From: Oscillospiraceae bacterium
GTDB taxonomy: Bacteria; Bacillota; Clostridia; Oscillospirales; Oscillospiraceae
Direction of reading: 5' to 3'
Length of the DNA: 9,204 nucleotides
Assembly (NCBI GenBank): GCA_017458025.1
Contig: JAFTGG010000042.1
Location: 1-9,204 of the forward strand
This document shows positions 6,822 through 9,204 of the stretch, in pieces. The notes under the pieces were generated by a model. The model made no database searches. It saw nothing but the letters and a program-made list of their open reading frames with translations, and was not told where the DNA came from. Position 1 is the stretch's first letter, and every line of letters begins with the position of its first letter. The translations under genes were made by a program, and so were the position numbers.

Positions 6822-6851
6822 TTGACACAAATATGCGCTGATTTGACACAA
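6822..6851. promoter_or_regulatory. Probable LytTR operator: two perfect 9-bp direct repeats
   Basis: TTGACACAA occurs at 6822-6830 and again at 6843-6851 (TTGTGTCAA on the minus strand), with a 12-bp spacer. The period is therefore 21 bp, two helical turns. LytTR regulators bind pairs of about 9-bp direct repeats with 12-13 bp spacers. The pair lies roughly 48-78 bp upstream of the start implied by the -10 at 6781, a normal place for an activator. It is in the divergent gap between the regulator and the zinc-ribbon gene, so both may be controlled. The repeats are certain; the binding protein is inferred. Confidence 0.6.
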
Positions 6852-6855
6852 TGCC

Positions 6856-6885
6856 TTGAAAACCGCGCGCGGGTCTGGTAATGAT
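6856..6885 (+). promoter_or_regulatory. Possible promoter of the zinc-ribbon gene
   Basis: TTGAAA (6856-6861, five of six -35 matches) is 18 bp from AATGAT (6880-6885, four of six -10 matches). It directs transcription to the right, starting just before the tandem hairpins. It is a weak but well-placed candidate. Confidence 0.3.
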
Positions 6886-6905
6886 AGAGTCGTGAAGGGG
6901 GCATC

Positions 6906-6947
6906 GGTATGGGTGTGCCCATACCGCCTTTGGGATATCCCAAAGGC
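6906..6947 (+). repeat. Two back-to-back perfect hairpins in the leader of the zinc-ribbon gene
   Basis: GGTATGGG-TGTG-CCCATACC (6906-6925) is followed with no gap by GCCTTTGGG-ATAT-CCCAAAGGC (6926-6947). Both stems are perfect (8 and 9 bp) with 4-nt loops. They end 17 nt before the GGAGGA site of the zinc-ribbon gene. There is no T-run, so they are not terminators. They may coaxially stack as an RNA-stabilising or regulatory leader, or be a small dispersed palindromic repeat. Confidence 0.6.
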
Positions 6948-6977
6948 GAAGAATCTCTCGATACGGAGGAAACGGGC

Positions 6978-7166
6978 ATGGGAGAAAGCAAGCAGGAGAT
7001 AATACGCTGCCGCTATTGCGGCGAAGCGCTGCTGTCGGACAGGAGGACCTGCCCCAACTGCGGGCAGCAAAAGCAATTCCCGTTTTTCCTGCAAGGGGAA
7101 TTTTGGGGCATACTCGTCGCGCTTACCCTGTCTGTCATAGCCCTTGCCTCCGCGATTATGAAATAA
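6978..7166 (+). CDS. Small zinc-ribbon membrane protein
   Basis: A 62-residue protein. Residues 11-28 form a four-cysteine zinc ribbon (CRYC, ten residues, CPNC; Cys11, 14, 25, 28), then a short linker, then one transmembrane helix (about 42-60, ILVALTLSVIALASAI) and Met-Lys at the end. I chose the ATG at 6978, 7 nt after GGAGGA (6965-6970). An ATG at 6909 in the same frame lies inside a hairpin and lacks a site. Such zinc-ribbon plus helix proteins are common in Firmicutes and mostly unstudied. They may act as structural or regulatory membrane anchors. It is transcribed away from the two-component operon and toward the bactofilin. The protein is probably real, with unknown function. Confidence 0.75.
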   Translation: MGESKQEIIRCRYCGEALLSDRRTCPNCGQQKQFPFFLQGEFWGILVALTLSVIALASAIMK

Positions 7167-7447
7167 TGTCCGCTGCGTCAGCAACTTAAAAATTGGCAAC
7201 GTGACCAATGGCGAGGGATTTTTCGCCAGGCAAGGCCGATTTGACGCGGCAATACTTTGTGTATTGCAAAAAATTGCCGCAGTATGGCGGGAAAAGCCCC
7301 GTCGTTTGGGTATGTCGGCATTTTTTAAACAAGGCCTAGTATTAGATCGCCATTTTTCTCGCCGCTTACGCGGCAACCGAAAAATTTGGCTGGATATCAT
7401 GTCGTCCGCCGGCGTCATGCTAGGAAGCGAGCGGGGATAATGGAAGG
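7167..7447. other. Palindrome-rich intergenic region before the bactofilin gene
   Basis: This 281-bp gap is richer in A+T than its neighbours. It holds several inverted repeats: ATTGG/CCAAT (7194-7209 region), GGCGA/TCGCC (7210-7227), GCAATAC/GTATTGC (7249-7267) and GCGGCAAT/ATTGCCGC (7246-7280), plus GCCGC/GCGGC near 7361-7374. The two around 7246-7280 share their left arm and cannot form together. A GTG-started frame of 79 codons (7201-7440) crosses the region, but it has no ribosome site and no recognisable domain, so I do not call it a gene. It may hold the bactofilin promoter and leader, or a small non-coding repeat element. Confidence 0.45.
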
Positions 7448-8098
7448 ATGAACAGAGCGGAAAAGCGGAGAGACCGGCTTGGACAAGCCGTATCGGATAT
7501 ATTCGGCACGGGAAAGGCGGCCGAAAACAGCGAAGATAGCTTGATCGAAAGCGGCGGGACCGCTGAGGCGGAAAAACCGCCCGCCGAGGCGAAGGCACAG
7601 CCCGTCGAGGCAGCGAACCCGCCCGCCCCGCCGGAGGCGCAGCCTGCCGCTCCCGCTTTTGCGGACGCCGACGCGCCGACGCGTCGGGAGAACTGCACTT
7701 ACTTCGCGGCGGGCACCTCCATCGAGGGCGTCCTCCGCTCCGACAGCGACGTGGAGATCGTCGGCGATTTCAGCGGCGAAATCATGGCGGAGGGCAAGGT
7801 CACGATCCACGCCAATACCGTCAGTTCCATCGCCGCGAAAGGCTTGGCGCTGATCGGCTCGACCCTGACGGGCGGCGTGACCGTGGACGGAGACGTGACG
7901 CTGGACGGCGGCTCCTCCATCACCGGAAACGTCCGTGCGCGCGGCGTCGACAGCGCGGGCGCGATCAGGGGAAATCTCGCCGCGCGCGACAGCGTGGCGC
8001 TGCGCGGACGGGCAAGCGTGACCGGCGATATCAAAACCGCGCTGCTGTCGGTCGAGCGCGGCGTCAAAATCAACGGAAAGGTAGATATGGCACAGTAA
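7448..8098 (+). CDS. Bactofilin (polymer-forming cytoskeletal protein)
   Basis: A 216-residue protein. Residues about 85-213 are a bactofilin domain: TYFAAGTSIEGVLRSDSDVE, IVGDFSGEI, then short Gly/Val-rich beta-helix rungs (VTIHANT, GLALIGSTLTGGVTVDG, SSITGNVRARG, GRASVTGDI) and a final GVKINGKVDM. Bactofilins polymerise without nucleotide into filaments at the membrane and position envelope or division enzymes. The N-terminal 84 residues are an unusual low-complexity tail rich in Ala, Pro and Glu (PPAEAKAQPVEAANPPAPPE), probably disordered, after a basic segment MNRAEKRRDRLGQ that could touch the membrane. The ATG at 7448 is the first in frame after a TAG at 7421. The site is poor (GGAAGG touches the ATG and GGGG is 11 nt away), so a later or non-ATG start is possible. 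No partner gene overlaps it. Confidence 0.88.
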   Translation: MNRAEKRRDRLGQAVSDIFGTGKAAENSEDSLIESGGTAEAEKPPAEAKAQPVEAANPPAPPEAQPAAPAFADADAPTRRENCTYFAAGTSIEGVLRSDSDVEIVGDFSGEIMAEGKVTIHANTVSSIAAKGLALIGSTLTGGVTVDGDVTLDGGSSITGNVRARGVDSAGAIRGNLAARDSVALRGRASVTGDIKTALLSVERGVKINGKVDMAQ

Positions 8099-8148
8099 GG
8101 GATACGCTGCGGGCGCGTCGGCCTGCGACAAAACGGAGGGCAAAAGGG

Positions 8149-8398
8149 GTGCCCTGCCTTCTCAACAGCGACGTCGGCCTACGCGCTGGGCGCCACTTCG
8201 GCGAGGACACGCCGCTGATTCCCGATGAGCATGGCGACTACACCCGCCCCGTCAACTTCCGGAGGCGCTACTGCCGCAGCCTCAAAGCGGCAAGTGGCCG
8301 ACCTGCTCTGGCGCTCGACTTCGGGGATTACGGAGCTTTACTACGTCAGGAAGGACGCGGCAAGGCTGAACGGAATCACCGAGAGGTTCGAGCTGTGA
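8149..8398 (+). pseudogene. Remnant of a tyrosine recombinase/integrase
   Basis: Two pieces in different frames resemble the C-terminal half of phage/ICE-type integrases of Clostridia. The first (8209-8295) reads PLIPDEHGDYTRPVNFRRRY then LKAAS, like the segment before the HDLRH catalytic block. The second (8288-8398, shifted frame) reads RQVADLLWRSTSGITELYY then a stretch ending ITERFEL and TGA, like the end of such proteins with the catalytic Tyr (ITELYY, 8333-8344). The intervening R-H-x-x-R region (HDLRHT...) is missing and the frame changes, so an internal deletion and frameshift have killed the gene. Nothing recognisable precedes 8149, so the N-terminal part is gone as well. It marks a former mobile-element insertion next to the bactofilin. 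The family call is from memory of the motif and is moderately sure. Confidence 0.5.
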
Positions 8399-8532
8399 AG
8401 CGGTGCAAAAATTGCGCCGCAGAAAGAAAGCAAAGAGAAAGTCAGAGAGAGAAAGCATCACGGCGCAGCCCTGCGCTGTGATGCTTTTTTGATGCTGTTC
8501 GGAAATCCCACGCCGAATGCGTGATTGCTCCT
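8399..8532. other. Intergenic region with a homopurine tract
   Basis: Between the integrase remnant and the stop of the right-hand kinase. Positions 8420-8456 are almost pure A/G on the plus strand (AGAAAGAAAGCAAAGAG and following), broken only by C at 8431 and TC at 8442-8443. It leads directly into the terminator stem at 8452. I see no gene here. Confidence 0.6.
8452..8490 (+). terminator. Strong intrinsic terminator between convergent genes
   Basis: AAAGCATCACGGCGCAG (8452-8468) pairs with CTGCGCTGTGATGCTTT (8471-8487) over 17 positions with one G-T wobble, and six T follow the stem (8485-8490). It ends plus-strand transcription coming from the bactofilin/integrase remnant. The minus-strand side reads TTTCTCTCTCTGAC after the stem and is U/C-rich, so it may also stop the right-hand kinase transcript. 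Confidence 0.85.
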
Positions 8533-9204
8533 TCACGGCTGCGTGATCTGCACTGTGAACCAGCCGTCCTCCGCGCTGTAAGCGCACATCGCGTCGTGCT
8601 TTTCGCAGTAGGCGGCAATGGAGCGCGTGCCGAGACCGTGCCCGTCCACCGGCGAAACGGGGAGACCGTCGCTATCGAAACGCACCTCGCCCGCATAGGG
8701 ATTGCTGATGCGGAACATCAGGCACGGAAAGCGGATGCACTTGCAGCGGATCACGCGCCGCTCCTCCGGCAGCTCGCGCACGGCGCGGATTGCGTTTTCC
8801 AGCGCGTTGGCAAACACCGTCGAAAGCTCCGTCTCGTCCACGGAAAGCTCCGCGGGAATATCCAGCTCCGCCTCGACGCGCACGCCCTCCGCCTCTGCCA
8901 TGCCGAGGTAGGCGGAGAACATCGCGTTCAAGATCGGGTTGGCGCACCAGCGCTTCGTCTTCGTCTCCGACAGCTCGCCAATACCGGCGGCAAGGTATCG
9001 TTCCGCCTCCGCCGTGTCGCCCTGCTTCAGCAGGCCGTCCAACACCTGAAAGCGGTGGCGCAGGTCGTGCCGCGCGATGGCGAGGCGCTCCTCGCTCCGC
9101 GCCGTCTGCTCCACGCGCGCTCTGAGCGATTCCGTCTGCATCCGTAAAAGCTGCTCACGGTCACGTGATTCGTACAGCTCCTGCTGGCGAAACAGCGCAA
9201 AGAA
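8533..9204 (-). CDS. GHKL-type sensor histidine kinase, C-terminal part (5' end outside window)
   Basis: The visible 223 residues run from the window edge (FFALFRQQELYESRDREQ, coiled coil) through the phosphoacceptor box ARHDLRHRFQVL, the N-box STVFANALENAI and the glycine box GHGLGTRSI to ITQP and TGA. They align to residues 206-428 of the kinase at 4746-6032 with no gap. I count about 139 identities (about 62%), including the long identical stretch ETELSTVFANALENAI apart from its first residues. The membrane sensor domain, start and any partner regulator lie right of the window. It is an AgrC-like kinase of the same subfamily. It converges on the bactofilin region and ends at the shared terminator. 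Confidence 0.9.
   Translation of the reverse strand, partial: FFALFRQQELYESRDREQLLRMQTESLRARVEQTARSEERLAIARHDLRHRFQVLDGLLKQGDTAEAERYLAAGIGELSETKTKRWCANPILNAMFSAYLGMAEAEGVRVEAELDIPAELSVDETELSTVFANALENAIRAVRELPEERRVIRCKCIRFPCLMFRISNPYAGEVRFDSDGLPVSPVDGHGLGTRSIAAYCEKHDAMCAYSAEDGWFTVQITQP

Noticed and set aside
6822..6848. TTGACA in each direct repeat as plus-strand -35 boxes
   Set aside because: No -10-like sequence at 16-18 bp from either; the 21-bp period fits an operator better.
6749..6977. An AgrD-like signal peptide gene near the AgrC-like kinase
   Set aside because: No small frame with the needed Cys-containing peptide and amphipathic leader; the small gene next to it is a zinc ribbon.
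7201..7440. 79-codon GTG-started frame before the bactofilin
   Set aside because: No ribosome site and no domain; its sequence is explained by palindromes. It remains a weak possibility.
6417..7598. 393-codon minus-strand frame spanning the regulator, the divergent promoter and the zinc-ribbon gene
   Set aside because: It crosses three well-supported features on both strands and has no recognisable domain.

Overview
The window looks like a piece of chromosome from a high-GC, spore-forming or spore-related Firmicute of the class Clostridia (gut Oscillospiraceae/Christensenellales-like). The evidence is strong AAGGAGG ribosome-binding sites, a BclA-type collagen-like surface protein, GHKL/LytTR two-component systems, a bactofilin and a VTC/DUF4956/Cthe_2159-type gene cluster. 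The lineage is inferred from gene content, not from a marker gene.

Layout. At the left edge (3-452, +) is the C-terminal end of a collagen-like, exosporium-type protein. It converges with a minus-strand block. That block, read right to left, has a secreted beta-helix protein of the Cthe_2159 family (4517-2934), a VTC-fold polyphosphate polymerase (2752-2018), a DUF4956 membrane protein (2025-1360) and a ComEC-like metallo-beta-lactamase lipoprotein (1363-497). The last three genes overlap by 8 and 4 nt, so they form one translationally coupled unit. The Cthe_2159 gene and the VTC gene are each preceded by the same 47-bp leader module: two conserved blocks exactly 25 nt apart. This suggests common control of the two transcripts.

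Further right and still on the minus strand is a LytTR response regulator (6748-6029) overlapping a GHKL sensor kinase (6032-4746), ended by a clear intrinsic terminator (4698-4667). Upstream of the regulator are an extended -10 promoter without a -35 and two perfect 9-bp direct repeats 21 bp apart, the geometry expected for a LytTR operator. Divergently there is a small zinc-ribbon membrane protein (6978-7166, +) with two back-to-back hairpins in its leader, then a palindrome-rich 281-bp gap, then a bactofilin (7448-8098, +).

The right end holds a frameshifted remnant of a tyrosine recombinase (8149-8398), a strong terminator (8452-8490) and the 3' part of a second GHKL kinase (8533-9204, -). 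This kinase aligns without a gap to the first, with about 60% identity over 223 residues. A recombinase scar and paralogous kinases flank the bactofilin region, so this part may have been rearranged.

How the genes may work together (inference): the VTC/DUF4956/MBL/Cthe_2159 set looks like an envelope-associated polyphosphate system. VTC would make the polymer at the membrane with DUF4956 as partner. The lipoprotein phosphohydrolase and the acidic, probably calcium-binding beta-helix protein would act outside. The two-component system may or may not control it; no copy of the regulator's repeat was found by eye in front of the cluster.
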